From Mergibacter septicus (GTDB lineage: Bacteria > Pseudomonadota > Gammaproteobacteria > Enterobacterales > Pasteurellaceae), in contig NZ_CP022013.1 in NCBI RefSeq assembly GCF_003265225.1, forward strand, positions 310,001-374,000: a stretch of 64,000 nucleotides of DNA. The letters run 5' to 3'. Numbering within the stretch: position 1 is the stretch's first letter; the number at the start of each line of letters is the position of its first letter. The notes beneath the pieces are model-generated. The model was not told where the DNA came from and made no database searches. It saw only the letters and a program-made list of their open reading frames with translations. A program made the position numbers and the translations under genes. Positions 48,545 to 57,872 of the stretch are shown piece by piece.

Positions 48545-49138
48545 TTAAGCACTATAATCTAATTCAAAACCTAGTTGTTGCAGTAATTGACTGGTTTCAA
48601 ACAAAGGCAATCCCATAACACCACTATAACTACCAGATAATGTTTGGATAAATGCTGCCGCTTTGCCTTGAATAGCATAAGCACCCGCTTTATCTAAGGG
48701 CTCACCACTGGCAATATAACTATCAATTTCTCGCTGACTTAATGGTTTAAAGGTGACTTCGCTTTGTTGTAAACAGGATAATTGCTGCTTTTCAAAGCTA
48801 AGTGTTATCGCCGTTAAAACTTGGTGAGTGCGACCCGAAAGCTGTTGTAACATCGTTTTTGCAACGATTGGGGAAGCGGGTTTGCCTAAAATTTGCTGAT
48901 CTAAAGCAATACAGGTATCGGCGGTCAGTATCGGCAAGTATTCATTTGTTTTTCTGGCAATAGCTTGTGCTTGTTGGTTTTTTTCTTTTGCCATTCGCAT
49001 CACATATTGTGTTGCTGTTTCGTTAGGGTGTGGGCTTTCATCAATTTCAACTGATAATACTTTGGCAGTGATACCCAGTTGTTGTAACAATAACAAGCGT
49101 CTAGGGCTATTTGAAGCGAGAATTAATTCTACTGACAT
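48545..49138 (-). CDS. yhdE: YhdE, Maf-type dTTP/UTP pyrophosphatase
   Basis: Product of 197 residues of the Maf family: ELILASNSPRRLLLLQQLGI, ILTADTCIALDQQILGKP, LSGRTHQVLTAI and DKAGAYAIQG with GSYSGVMGLPL. The DKAGAYAIQG / GSY pattern fits the YhdE branch rather than YceF. It hydrolyses dTTP, UTP and modified forms. Convergent with ubiK. Confidence 0.92.
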   Translation of the reverse strand: MSVELILASNSPRRLLLLQQLGITAKVLSVEIDESPHPNETATQYVMRMAKEKNQQAQAIARKTNEYLPILTADTCIALDQQILGKPASPIVAKTMLQQLSGRTHQVLTAITLSFEKQQLSCLQQSEVTFKPLSQREIDSYIASGEPLDKAGAYAIQGKAAAFIQTLSGSYSGVMGLPLFETSQLLQQLGFELDYSA

Positions 49139-49240
49139 TGACCTTTCCTGATAAAAGATGAAAAAGATAAGTTAGGATTAGCTATATTTTACCTGATCCT
49201 TTATCATCTAGCAGGCTGAAATTAAGTAAACCAAATATTA

Positions 49241-49843
49241 ATGGATAGAGTTAGATTAATGCCACAATCAAAGAATCAATTAATCGCACAATTATTATTA
49301 CAGGTAAAGACCTTTACGCAAAAGTTAGGGCTATCAGATAGTCAGTTATCCCAACCCATAGAACTTGAATGCCAAGCTACTTATTTTACTGAAAATGGCT
49401 TAACATTAGCTGAGTATTTACAACAAATAACTAGCAGTATTTATCAGCTAGAACAGATAGAAGATCTTGAGTTTTTGTCGTTTCAAACTGAACGGATCTA
49501 TACTCAATTTAGAATTTTGTATGATGCTATCCATTCTAGACAAGCCTTATATGTCAATCATCATAAAAAGAAGTCTAAACCGTCAAACAAGGATAAATTT
49601 TCCATTCACCAGTTACCACCTAAGCAACGTTTGCCTTTATATTATGACGCTTTACAAGCGTTGAATCAGAAAATCTACCATTTAGAAGATCTTGCCTTTC
49701 AAGCCCAAAATCTGGCTGATAAAGAGCATTATCAACAGCAGATCACCATTACATTACAACGTAAGCAACGTTGCCAAGATGCGATTGATAATTTAGAAGA
49801 ATTTCTTGCATTTCAGCAACAACAAGCAAAAGTTAGCAAATAA
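49241..49843 (+). CDS. priC: PriC-like primosomal replication protein
   Basis: Product of up to 200 residues, all helical. The C-terminal part HQLPPKQRLPLYYDALQALN, QKIYHLEDLAFQ matches the PriC pattern. PriC helps load DnaB onto stalled forks. Start uncertain: ATG at 49241 or 49259; neither has a clear ribosome site. Convergent with recN, whose stop is 8 bases away. Confidence 0.8.
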   Translation: MDRVRLMPQSKNQLIAQLLLQVKTFTQKLGLSDSQLSQPIELECQATYFTENGLTLAEYLQQITSSIYQLEQIEDLEFLSFQTERIYTQFRILYDAIHSRQALYVNHHKKKSKPSNKDKFSIHQLPPKQRLPLYYDALQALNQKIYHLEDLAFQAQNLADKEHYQQQITITLQRKQRCQDAIDNLEEFLAFQQQQAKVSK

Positions 49844-49851
49844 GATTTGCT

Positions 49852-51528
49852 TTATACCGCTAATTCAAGCATTTCTTGAGCATTAGCAAGTGTATTTTGT
49901 GTGATCTTACTTCCGCCGAGTAAGCGAGCTAACTCTTTCACCCTTTCAGCATTAGATAAACATTTCATTTTGGTTTCTGTTTGATTGTCTTTTGAATATT
50001 TTTCTACCAGATAATGTTGATGCCCGTGAGATGCAACCTGTGGTAAGTGGGTAACACATAAGACTTGGCATTGTTCCCCAAGTTTGCGTAATAATTTACC
50101 AACAATATTAGCGGTTGCACCACTAATACCAACATCAATTTCATCAAAAATTAATGTTGGAATTGATTGTTTGCCAGAGGTTAAAACTTGTAATACTAAG
50201 GCAATACGAGATAATTCACCACCAGAGGCAGTTTTTGTGAGGGATTGGCTCTCTTGTCCTAGATTGCTACGCAACATAAATTGCACTTGATCGATCCCGC
50301 TAGAACTGATTTGCTGATTATTTGATGTGATTTGAATGCTAAATTCGGCATTTTCCATCGCTAACAGTTTGATATGTTCGGTAACACTTTTAGCCAAAGT
50401 GATCGCCCCTTGTTGACGTTTATTGGATAACTGCTGGGCTAAGTGGGCTAAATTGTCAGCAATCTGTTTTTCTGTTACCAATAAACTTTCTTCCCCTTCA
50501 GAGAATGAGGCTAAACCTACAAGCTCACGGCGTAATTGTTGGTGGTATTGTGGTAATTCATCTGGGGTAATTTGATGTTTTTTCGCTAATTGCATTGCTT
50601 GTCGCATTCGTTGCTCGGTTTCAGCTAGCAATGCGGGATCTTGTTCAATCTTATCGACTAAGTGTTCAACACTATTTACCGCTTCTTGCACATTAATTAA
50701 TGCTGCTTCAATTAATTCGTGGATCTCAGCATAACGATGATCTAACTCGGTTAAGTCAGCAATATATTGACAGGTTTTATTTAACATACTATCAATATTC
50801 GCCATTTCATTATCATTTAATAGTTGTAATACCGCTTGAGCCCCTGTTGTCAACGCTTCACTATTCGCTAAACGGCGTTGAGTTTCTTCTAACTCCTGAA
50901 ATTCACCAACTTGAAAATTAAATTCGTCTAGCTCTTGGACTTGATATTGTAGCAACTGTTTTTTCGCTTCATTATTGGCACAGGTTTGCCGAAATGCTTC
51001 CAGTTCAGCTGTAACCTTTTTCCATTGGCGGAATTGTTGCTGTAATTCTTCGACTAAGGTTTGATTATGGCAGTAATGATCCAAAAGATTTAATTGATAA
51101 TCTGTCTTTAAGAGTTGTTGCGATGCGTGTTGCCCACTAATGTTGACTAATAATTGCCCTAATTCACGTAATTGGGTAACAGTAACAGGTTGATTATTAA
51201 TGAAGGCTTTTGAACGCCCATCTAAATTGATGGTACGGCGTAAAATACATTCATCTGGGGTATCGTTATCATCTAATTCGTGATCTGCTAGCCATTGTTT
51301 TGCGTTTAAATTATCTTTTAACAAGAAAGTTGCACTCACATCAGCTCTGGATTGTCCTTGGCGGATCATACTCACCTCAGTACGTTGCCCTAAACATAAT
51401 CCTAAGGCATCAATCGCAATTGATTTTCCAGCCCCTGTTTCCCCAGTAATTACCGACATACCTTGTTCTAATTCAAGATTGAATTGATGCACGATAGCAA
51501 AATTATTGATTCGTAATTGAGATAACAT
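49852..51528 (-). CDS. recN: RecN, SMC-like DNA repair ATPase
   Basis: Product of 558 residues from the ATG at 51528 (GAGGGG six bases upstream, matching the E. coli MLAQL start). Walker A is GETGAGKS (29-36), a long coiled coil occupies the middle, and the C-terminal ATPase half has SLTKTASGGELSRIALVLQV and TLIFDEIDVGISGATA. It acts at double-strand breaks. Two LexA boxes lie upstream, so it is SOS-controlled as in E. coli. Confidence 0.96.
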   Translation of the reverse strand: MLSQLRINNFAIVHQFNLELEQGMSVITGETGAGKSIAIDALGLCLGQRTEVSMIRQGQSRADVSATFLLKDNLNAKQWLADHELDDNDTPDECILRRTINLDGRSKAFINNQPVTVTQLRELGQLLVNISGQHASQQLLKTDYQLNLLDHYCHNQTLVEELQQQFRQWKKVTAELEAFRQTCANNEAKKQLLQYQVQELDEFNFQVGEFQELEETQRRLANSEALTTGAQAVLQLLNDNEMANIDSMLNKTCQYIADLTELDHRYAEIHELIEAALINVQEAVNSVEHLVDKIEQDPALLAETEQRMRQAMQLAKKHQITPDELPQYHQQLRRELVGLASFSEGEESLLVTEKQIADNLAHLAQQLSNKRQQGAITLAKSVTEHIKLLAMENAEFSIQITSNNQQISSSGIDQVQFMLRSNLGQESQSLTKTASGGELSRIALVLQVLTSGKQSIPTLIFDEIDVGISGATANIVGKLLRKLGEQCQVLCVTHLPQVASHGHQHYLVEKYSKDNQTETKMKCLSNAERVKELARLLGGSKITQNTLANAQEMLELAV

Positions 51529-51547
51529 AAACAACCCCTCTTTCAGA

Positions 51548-51567
51548 TACTGTATAAAAAATTAGTA
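51548..51567 (-). promoter_or_regulatory. Second LexA box (imperfect) upstream of recN
   Basis: TACTG-N10-TAGTA: it matches the LexA pattern TACTG-N10-CAGTA except one base. It sits 20-39 bases upstream of the recN ATG. Confidence 0.6.
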
Positions 51568-51569
51568 TA

Positions 51570-51589
51570 TACTGTTTTTTTATACAGTA
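51570..51589 (-). promoter_or_regulatory. LexA box (SOS operator) of recN
   Basis: A perfect TACTG-N10-CAGTA with an AT-only spacer. It overlaps a promoter-like pair on the minus strand (TTTACT and TATACT about 16 bases apart), so LexA would block RNA polymerase directly. Confidence 0.85.
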
Positions 51590-51704
51590 AAGTATTTTTT
51601 AACCGTTTTGTGAAGAAATTGATTGATTATTATTCCTCGTTATAAATAGGAAAGAACAACTGCTTTTATGGTTGGTAATGAGGGTATTATTGTTATGCTT
51701 TGCG

Positions 51705-51733
51705 ATAAAAAAGGTATCTCAATGATACCTTTT
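51705..51733 (-). terminator. Terminator after nadK
   Basis: AAAAGGTATC (51709-51718) and GATACCTTTT (51724-51733), perfect 10-bp stem with a 5-base loop; on the minus strand it is followed by TTTATCG after a T-run. It separates nadK from the recN promoter. Confidence 0.82.
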
Positions 51734-51757
51734 GTTATCTTTTGCTATTTTGAGTAA

Positions 51758-52678
51758 TTAAAATTGTTTTTTTAACCAGCCGAGTTTGGTTCTTAATACT
51801 TTATAGTAATTGTAATCGGTTAAATGTAATAACCGCATTTTTTGTTTACTTTTTTGCACCACCACGACATCATCACAACCAAACGGCAGTCTTAATTGGC
51901 TATCACAACTCACTTCAAGCTGTGGTTGGTTATATTCTGCAAAGCGAAAGGTAACTTTACTTTCTCCGTCAATTACCAGTGGGCGAGATGATAAGGTATG
52001 CGGAAACATTGGTACTAACGCCATTGCATTCAGTTGCGGTGTTAAAATAGGGCCACCAGCCGAAAGAGAATAGGCGGTTGAACCTGTTGGCGTGGCAACG
52101 ATAAAGCCGTCCGAACGTTGTGAAAATGCGAACTTATCATCAATATAGACTTGAAAATCAATCATATGGGCAATTTTAGCAGGGTGAATTACTACTTCAT
52201 TAATAGCGTGATTGCTTGCAACGATAGTGCCGTTACGTTCAATTTTTGCTTCAAGTAAAAAACGTTCTTCAATAAAAAATTCACCTTTTTCCAAACAAGC
52301 GTGTAGTTGTTGGTAGGCGTTATCGGGATCAATATCGGTGAGAAAACCAAGATTGCCACGGTTAATTCCAATTAAGGCGGTGTTGTATTTTGACAGGGTA
52401 CGAGCTTTTCCTAGCATATTGCCATCACCACCAATCACAATGGCTAATTCAGCCCGTTGCCCAATTTCATCGAGGGTGGCAATTTGTGCTTGTGTCAATC
52501 CAAGTGCCTTACCAACGTCAGGCTCGACCAAAACTTGGTAGCCATATTCTTGTAACCAATCGACAAGATTTTTATGCATTTGTAAGGTGGTATCGTAACG
52601 TGGACGCCCTACAATGCCGATAGTTTGAAAAGAACGGTGTAATTTTTCAATAACTTGCGATGAAGAAAGTATCGCCAT
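51758..52678 (-). CDS. nadK: NadK, NAD kinase
   Basis: Product of 306 residues. The kinase motif [11 protein letters not shown] and the following [12 protein letters not shown] are present, as is [20 protein letters not shown]. It makes NADP from NAD and ATP. Divergent from grpE, as in E. coli. First gene upstream of recN but separated by a terminator and an SOS promoter. Confidence 0.96.
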   Translation of the reverse strand: MAILSSSQVIEKLHRSFQTIGIVGRPRYDTTLQMHKNLVDWLQEYGYQVLVEPDVGKALGLTQAQIATLDEIGQRAELAIVIGGDGNMLGKARTLSKYNTALIGINRGNLGFLTDIDPDNAYQQLHACLEKGEFFIEERFLLEAKIERNGTIVASNHAINEVVIHPAKIAHMIDFQVYIDDKFAFSQRSDGFIVATPTGSTAYSLSAGGPILTPQLNAMALVPMFPHTLSSRPLVIDGESKVTFRFAEYNQPQLEVSCDSQLRLPFGCDDVVVVQKSKQKMRLLHLTDYNYYKVLRTKLGWLKKQF

Positions 52679-52692
52679 AATAATTCCGTGAA

Positions 52693-52720
52693 CTTGAATT
52701 GTGTAAGTTGAACCTTATAT
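52693..52720 (+). promoter_or_regulatory. Candidate heat-shock (sigma-32) promoter of grpE
   Basis: CTTGAA at 52693-52698 and, after 14 bases, CCTTATAT (52713-52720), resembling the sigma-32 pattern CTTGAA...CCCCATNT (5 of 8 in the second box). A small inverted repeat (CGCTAT-CA-ATAGCG) lies in the leader near 52755. Fits grpE as a heat-shock gene. Confidence 0.5.
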
Positions 52721-52820
52721 TAGCATAACTCGTTAATGGGCGGAAAACTAATCGCTATCAATAGCGAGTAGGTTGGTTTTTTGTTAAACTAGCACCGAAA
52801 AAACTTATTGGGAGTAAATT

Positions 52821-53438
52821 ATGACTGAACAAAAATCTCAAGCAGAAAATCTTGCGACAGAAGAAGAAAAGCTAACTACTGACAGCGTTGAGGTTGAAAC
52901 AACCGCTACAACCGAAGAAAAGGTAGAAAAAACAGCGGAACAAGTAGAGGGAGATGCTTTAGAAGAAGCGATTGCTCGAGTACAAGAACTTGAAGCAGAA
53001 TTAGTGGAAGCGAACAAAAAAGAACAAGATCTATTGTTACGCACTAGAGCCGAAATTGATAATATTCGCCGCCGTACCGAGCAAGATATTGAAAAAGCAC
53101 ATAAATTTGCTTTAGAAAAATTTGCAAAAGAGATTTTAACGGTAATAGATAACTTAGAAAGAGCATTATCAACACAAACCACCAGCGAAGATGAAAGCAT
53201 TAAAGCGATGTTTGAAGGGGTGGATTTAACCTTAAAACATTTATTAGCCACCGTTGCTAAATTTGGAATTGAAGCGGTTGGTGCTGAAGGGGAAACTTTT
53301 AATCCTGAATTGCATCAAGCTATCTCAATGCAACCTGCTGAAGGGTTTAGTGCGAATCAAATCACAACGGTATTGCAAAAAGGTTACTTGCTTAACGGGC
53401 GTGTTATCCGCCCTGCAATGGTAATGGTAGCGGCATAA
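52821..53438 (+). CDS. grpE: GrpE, nucleotide exchange factor of DnaK
   Basis: Product of 205 residues: an acidic Thr/Glu-rich N-terminus (~1-50), a long coiled coil ([20 protein letters not shown]), then the GrpE head with [20 protein letters not shown] and [13 protein letters not shown]. It releases ADP from DnaK and acts as a thermosensor. A terminator shared with the converging slam gene follows. Confidence 0.97.
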   Translation: MTEQKSQAENLATEEEKLTTDSVEVETTATTEEKVEKTAEQVEGDALEEAIARVQELEAELVEANKKEQDLLLRTRAEIDNIRRRTEQDIEKAHKFALEKFAKEILTVIDNLERALSTQTTSEDESIKAMFEGVDLTLKHLLATVAKFGIEAVGAEGETFNPELHQAISMQPAEGFSANQITTVLQKGYLLNGRVIRPAMVMVAA

Positions 53439-53480
53439 TATCGTTGTTGAACCATTTTATCCATTAGGCATTACCAGTTA

Positions 53481-53516
53481 AAAAAGAAGGAAAGCATTTG
53501 CTTTCCTTCTTTTTTG
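53481..53516. terminator. Bidirectional terminator between grpE and slam
   Basis: AAGAAGGAAAG and CTTTCCTTCTT form a perfect 11-bp stem (53484-53510) with T-runs in both directions. The slam stop codon is at its right edge (53518). Confidence 0.9.
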
Positions 53517-53517
53517 A

Positions 53518-55005
53518 TTAAAAACTTCTTTCTAAACTAAAGAAGACACTGAATTTATCATAGCTATTAAAGACAACATTCGATTTATTTTTAATATATT
53601 GCAGATTCAAGGTTGGGTATAAACCGAAAATTTTAAAATCTTTTTTACTCAGACTTGAATACAACCCATATATTTTATCTTTTCTATTTTGATCGATTAA
53701 CACATATTTCCCTTTATAGCGTTTATCGGCAAAAGATAGATCTGTTTTGAAAAAGAGTTGATAAGGTAAATTCACCCCAATACCAGCGTTGATTTCTCGT
53801 CTAATATATTCATTGACCGCATAAATAGAGTGTTGGTTTAAATATTTCACCCCACCACGCAGATAAAAGTTATCAAAGAAATAATACAGATTATCTTTTA
53901 ATTCATAATAATAGCCATTGAGATATTGGCGATATTGATAATTTTGTCGTGCATATTCAAGGCTAAAATTATTTTTTATTCGAGTGGTAGGACTAAACCA
54001 AGTATTGAGTTGTACCCCTTTAGTGAGTAAATAACGGTGGTAGCTATCGGTTGGTATCGCCGTATTATCATAAATTTCACGATAAAAAGTCTGTTCAACA
54101 AAAGGTTTAAGACCAACACCACCCCAGCCATTTTCATATTCTAACCCTGTTTCAAAGCGAGCTGTGGCGTTACTGTATTTTTTCGCCGAAAAATATTCAA
54201 CCCCATACAGATTAGTTGACAATAAAGCAGAAAGTTGCGGTGCTAGAATAAAATATTTACTCAACCCAGCACTATAATTTAGTCCAAAACTAGAAACACG
54301 TTTTTCAGATGAAAAGCCCCCTACGGCGACCACATCTTTCGGCACGCCATTAATATTTTTATCTTGATTAATGAAAAAACTAAAATAAGAATTTAATTTT
54401 TGTTTATTATCAATAATTTCTAGCAACTCTTTAATATTCGGATTGTCTTTGTCGCTAGTAGATAATGCTTCGATATTCTTTTTCACTTGGTAATAATTTT
54501 TATTACCTAACAAAATATATTGTTCTTGTAGAAAAAGAATATTAAACCCCGGCACTTGTTTTCTTAATACGGCAAAATAGTCTAAAGACGGTTTAAAATC
54601 CCGTTGGTCTGCCAAAATAATCGCTTTCGCCCAGATATAGAGCAAAATATCGTTTTTATTTTGTTTATCAATTTTAACGCTAAAGATAGGCAACAATACC
54701 TGTAACGATTTTGCGTCCATTCGTTTTGCTGCATCAGTTAACGCCACCTCTAACAACCCTTTATTTTCTTGCAGGCTTTTCAACGAAATTGAAATGGCTT
54801 GATGGGGCAAGTTTTTCAGTTTATTGACGGGAATTTGCTCCGCTTTATGGTCTTGAAAACGTTCTGCATCAGATAAGGTGGGTTGGATATCACGATTTTG
54901 AATATGAACGGGTTGGGTTTCTGCTTTCAGCGTGCTTTGAACGCTCAGGTATAACAGGCAAGAAGATAGCAGGACAAGCCCTTTTTTAGGTGGTAATAAT
55001 TTCAT
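53518..55005 (-). CDS. Slam-type outer-membrane protein (surface lipoprotein assembly modulator)
   Basis: Product of 495 residues. A signal peptide (LVLLSSCLLYLSVQSTLKA) is followed by a periplasmic helical region with repeat-like pairs (about 60-210: EVALTDAAKRMDAKSLQVLL, LLYIWAKAIILADQRDFKPS), then a C-terminal beta-barrel of alternating aromatic strands (about 215-495) ending FSVFFSLERSF, the usual outer-membrane signature ending in Phe. This is the DUF560/Slam layout. Slams move specific lipoproteins to the cell surface. The gene lies downstream of a lipoprotein with the TbpB-like C-terminal barrel, separated by a terminator, so it probably has its own promoter. Partner identity is inferred from position. 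Confidence 0.85.
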   Translation of the reverse strand: MKLLPPKKGLVLLSSCLLYLSVQSTLKAETQPVHIQNRDIQPTLSDAERFQDHKAEQIPVNKLKNLPHQAISISLKSLQENKGLLEVALTDAAKRMDAKSLQVLLPIFSVKIDKQNKNDILLYIWAKAIILADQRDFKPSLDYFAVLRKQVPGFNILFLQEQYILLGNKNYYQVKKNIEALSTSDKDNPNIKELLEIIDNKQKLNSYFSFFINQDKNINGVPKDVVAVGGFSSEKRVSSFGLNYSAGLSKYFILAPQLSALLSTNLYGVEYFSAKKYSNATARFETGLEYENGWGGVGLKPFVEQTFYREIYDNTAIPTDSYHRYLLTKGVQLNTWFSPTTRIKNNFSLEYARQNYQYRQYLNGYYYELKDNLYYFFDNFYLRGGVKYLNQHSIYAVNEYIRREINAGIGVNLPYQLFFKTDLSFADKRYKGKYVLIDQNRKDKIYGLYSSLSKKDFKIFGLYPTLNLQYIKNKSNVVFNSYDKFSVFFSLERSF

Positions 55006-55282
55006 TTTATATTCTCAGTTAATTGATTAAAAGCGATGAAAGAATAACTCAAATTGAGATTAGTTTACCGAATTTACTATCTTTATGCTATCTAAATATC
55101 ACGCCATCGTTTGCAAACAGAGAGAAGAAAAATGCTGAATAATCCCTTTTGTCAACAGGCTTTTGGGTGGTGTGGTTAAGCCTAATTTAGCGAGATTACA
55201 AAGAATAAAAGCAAAAAAATACCAGCTTATATCGCTGGTATTTTTAAAGAAGTAAAAACGTCTATATTAAAGCAATCTATGC
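55006..55282. other. Gap between slam and the surface lipoprotein gene
   Basis: A 277-base non-coding stretch. It contains the lipoprotein terminator (55213-55245) and should contain the slam promoter, which I cannot place with confidence. Nothing else recognised. Confidence 0.5.
55213..55245 (-). terminator. Terminator after the surface lipoprotein gene
   Basis: AAAAATACCAGC and GCTGGTATTTTT form a perfect stem (55215-55245) with a 7-base loop; on the minus strand a run of seven T's is available. Confidence 0.82.
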
Positions 55283-56875
55283 TTATTTAGCAGTTTCAGA
55301 TGCAGAACCTGCATAAACTCCACCGATTTTGCCTTGAGCATCTCCACTGCTACTATCAGTATAAATAATACCACTGGTACCTTTTCCACCAGCTCCGTTT
55401 AATTGTCCATCAAATTTAAGTGATGAACTTTTCCAAGAGTCCATTGATGTAGGAGCTGTTGTAATTGTTACTGTACCTGAAAATGAGCTTTGTCCATTAG
55501 TGCTTGCATTTAATGTTAATTCTAAGTGGTTAGTATTATCATTTCCAATGTTAATTGTTCCAGTAAAACTATTGGCTGAAGTATTATATTTACCTGTAAA
55601 ATCTCCTACATGATAGCTTCCTTGCTCATCAGTAGTTTTAGTCCAAATAATGGATTGTCCTTTATAGTCTAAGTTAGATGAAGGCATTGATGTAGATTTA
55701 ACCCCAAAGGCTAATAATTCTTTACCGTTACTACCTAAGTAAGAATCACCACCAACATTGACTAAGAATTTAGGAGGATTTTTACCATTGGCATTTACGA
55801 AGTCATACATATTTTTGTTATCAGCTAAGTCGTTTGCTTCTATACTTCCATCCAAAGAAACTGTTACAGTTGTTTTTCCATTTTCTTGCTTGATTTTTAC
55901 TTGGTGTTTATCAACAGTGGTAGAGTAATTCCTTTTGGAAAAATCTACACCATAACCTAAAACATAATCACCTTCACTACTTGCCGCTTTTTTAGCGTCT
56001 TCAACATTTTTATTTAAATCTGATAATAGTTTTTCAGCTTGGGTTTTGTCGATAAAAGATAAGCCATCGAGTTTTGGATCTTGTTTAGGTGCAGGATTAT
56101 TAGTTGGAGGGAATGGTCTCCAATATTCTTGTCCATCATTACTTTCATAAGACTCAATTACTCGACCGTTATCATAAACTATTTTAGTTTTTCCATAGCT
56201 ATCAGTGGTGCTAGAGACTGGTTTAGCACCCGGGACTTTAGGTAATTGATCTGCTGTTTTACCGTTTTCAAATCTTTTTTCTTCTACTTTCTTCTCTGGA
56301 GTAACTGCAGGTGCTGGAGTAGTTGTTGTAGCAGTAGCAGTTACTGTTGCAGGTTCAGTTGCTACTTCAGTCTCTGCAGCTTCAGCTGTTTCTACTGTAG
56401 GTTCTACCACAGAACGTTTGCCTCTGATACGACCCGGGCGTCTGTCTGGGAAGCTATGCGGTGTGCTCTCTACAACTGTCGCTGCGGCATCATCGCTATT
56501 TTCATTGACAGGCGTCTCTTGTCTAGCAATATCTTCATAACCGTAACCCTCATTGCCTTTTGAATCACCGTGTATAATTCTTCTTGATCTTGAATCTGGC
56601 GTTAAATGAACGTGGGTGATATTTTCTTCCGCTGTTGCTTTTTCTGTATTGCTAGCAGTGTCAATGGTGCTTTCAGCAGGAGTATCAACAGCGTTATCTG
56701 CTAAGCGAGCAGTTGAAGTGGTTGTTGAAGTATTTGATTGTGGCTTAGGATTGATAACAACGGTGTTATCTTTAGGTAAATTTGCGTGGCTACTACTACC
56801 ACCGCCTGAACCGCCAGAACAACCAGTTAAGCCTAAAATAATTGATATGGTTAATGCCAATCCTGTCTTTTTCAT
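55283..56875 (-). CDS. Slam-type surface lipoprotein with TbpB-like beta-barrel
   Basis: Product of 530 residues. A lipoprotein signal peptide ends in LTGC (Cys19), followed by a Gly/Ser linker (SGGSGGGSSS), as in surface-displayed Slam substrates. Residues ~30-270 are low-complexity and Thr/Ala/Glu-rich. The C-terminal ~200 residues form strands (YHVGDFTGKYNTSANSFTGT, LELTLNASTNGQSSFSGT) and end with GKIGGVYAGSASETAK, the GxFxG-type end of the TbpB barrel family. The ligand is unknown: transferrin, haem carrier or other. No TonB-dependent receptor gene is adjacent. The gene lies upstream of slam on the same strand. Confidence 0.82.
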   Translation of the reverse strand: MKKTGLALTISIILGLTGCSGGSGGGSSSHANLPKDNTVVINPKPQSNTSTTTSTARLADNAVDTPAESTIDTASNTEKATAEENITHVHLTPDSRSRRIIHGDSKGNEGYGYEDIARQETPVNENSDDAAATVVESTPHSFPDRRPGRIRGKRSVVEPTVETAEAAETEVATEPATVTATATTTTPAPAVTPEKKVEEKRFENGKTADQLPKVPGAKPVSSTTDSYGKTKIVYDNGRVIESYESNDGQEYWRPFPPTNNPAPKQDPKLDGLSFIDKTQAEKLLSDLNKNVEDAKKAASSEGDYVLGYGVDFSKRNYSTTVDKHQVKIKQENGKTTVTVSLDGSIEANDLADNKNMYDFVNANGKNPPKFLVNVGGDSYLGSNGKELLAFGVKSTSMPSSNLDYKGQSIIWTKTTDEQGSYHVGDFTGKYNTSANSFTGTINIGNDNTNHLELTLNASTNGQSSFSGTVTITTAPTSMDSWKSSSLKFDGQLNGAGGKGTSGIIYTDSSSGDAQGKIGGVYAGSASETAK

Positions 56876-56970
56876 TATAAAATCCCCGTGTGATTGAACT
56901 AAATATGGAGAAAATACGTCTTTTTTTCTCTCGTTTTTTTAAAAAATTCTTTTGTAAAAATAGATATTAA

Positions 56971-56999
56971 ATTGTATTAATTATAATAATTTTAATCAA
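56971..56999 (-). promoter_or_regulatory. Putative promoter of the surface lipoprotein gene
   Basis: On the minus strand: -35 TTGATT (56999-56994), 17-base spacer, -10 TACAAT (56976-56971), giving a leader of about 90 bases. Confidence 0.6.
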
Positions 57000-57016
57000 G
57001 CTATAATTAAAATTAT
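56986..57016. repeat. Perfect inverted repeat over the lipoprotein promoter
   Basis: ATAATTTTAAT (56986-56996) and ATTAAAATTAT (57006-57016), 11-bp arms, 9-base spacer, overlapping the -35 box. On the minus strand its outer end reads GATAATTTTAAT, a partial match to a Fur-type operator; this is a weak hint only. Confidence 0.55.
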
Positions 57017-57068
57017 CCAAAGCAAAAATAAGTGATTAGATGTAAAGAAATACCCTTATTTTTTTAAG

Positions 57069-57845
57069 TTATTTATTTTCAACAAGAATAATTTTAATTC
57101 CATTATTTAATAGTTGTTGATGGATATTATCACTAATCCTCGTATCGGTAATGATGGTGTTAATTTTATTTAGCGGGCAGACAATATTAGGACTTTTACG
57201 ATTAAATTTTGATGAATCTGTGAGGAGAATAATTTGTTTTGCTGCTTTACACATTGATTTACTGACACCGTGTACCTCATTAAAGGTGGTAGAGCCGAGA
57301 TGAACGTCAAAGCCATCGGCACCAATAAATAATTTATCAAAAGAAAATTGTTCAAAGGTTGATTCGGCTAAATTACCGTGAAAAGACCCCGATTTTGATC
57401 TAAAAGTGCCACCACACATTAGTAATGAATAATTTTTATTTAAATTGGCTAAGCTATTAATAATATGCAAGCTGTTGGTCATAATGGTAAGGCTTTCAAG
57501 AGCAGATAAAAATGGTACCATTTGGAGGACGGTACTGCCAGCGTCCATAATCATTGAATCGCCTTCATCAATTAATTGAACGGCTGCTTGAGCGATCTTC
57601 TTTTTTATTTGTAGATTAATATTGGTTTTATTGGTGAGTGGTAGGTCTAATTCATCATTGGTAACAGGTACAACACTGCCGTAAGTCCGTAGCACTTTTT
57701 GTTCGTTTTCTAAAATTGTTAAATCTTTCCGAATGGTTGCACCTGTTGTATTAAATAGGGTTGCTAAAGTATCAACTGGGGTTTTGCCATTAAGTAGAAG
57801 ATAGTCCAAAATTGCTCGTTGCCTAGCATATGGTTTAATTTTCAT
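57069..57845 (-). CDS. srlR: SrlR/GutR, DeoR-family glucitol operon repressor
   Basis: Product of 258 residues. The N-terminal DeoR helix-turn-helix is RQRAILDYLLLNGKTPVDTL, then LFNTTGATIRKDLTILE. The C-terminal sugar-phosphate sensor domain has MIMDAGSTVLQMV and DKLFIGADGFD. It would repress the sorbitol operon in the absence of the sugar. Last gene of srlAEBD-gutM-srlR; the flanking palindromes at 61083 and 61150 are its candidate operators. Confidence 0.92.
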   Translation of the reverse strand: MKIKPYARQRAILDYLLLNGKTPVDTLATLFNTTGATIRKDLTILENEQKVLRTYGSVVPVTNDELDLPLTNKTNINLQIKKKIAQAAVQLIDEGDSMIMDAGSTVLQMVPFLSALESLTIMTNSLHIINSLANLNKNYSLLMCGGTFRSKSGSFHGNLAESTFEQFSFDKLFIGADGFDVHLGSTTFNEVHGVSKSMCKAAKQIILLTDSSKFNRKSPNIVCPLNKINTIITDTRISDNIHQQLLNNGIKIILVENK

Positions 57846-57872
57846 AAAGTTGTTTCCTGCATAAGCGTTGCG

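Noticed and set aside
52838-53251. 137-codon Ser-rich frame antisense to grpE
   Set aside because: A mirror of grpE's Glu/Lys-rich codons, not a gene.
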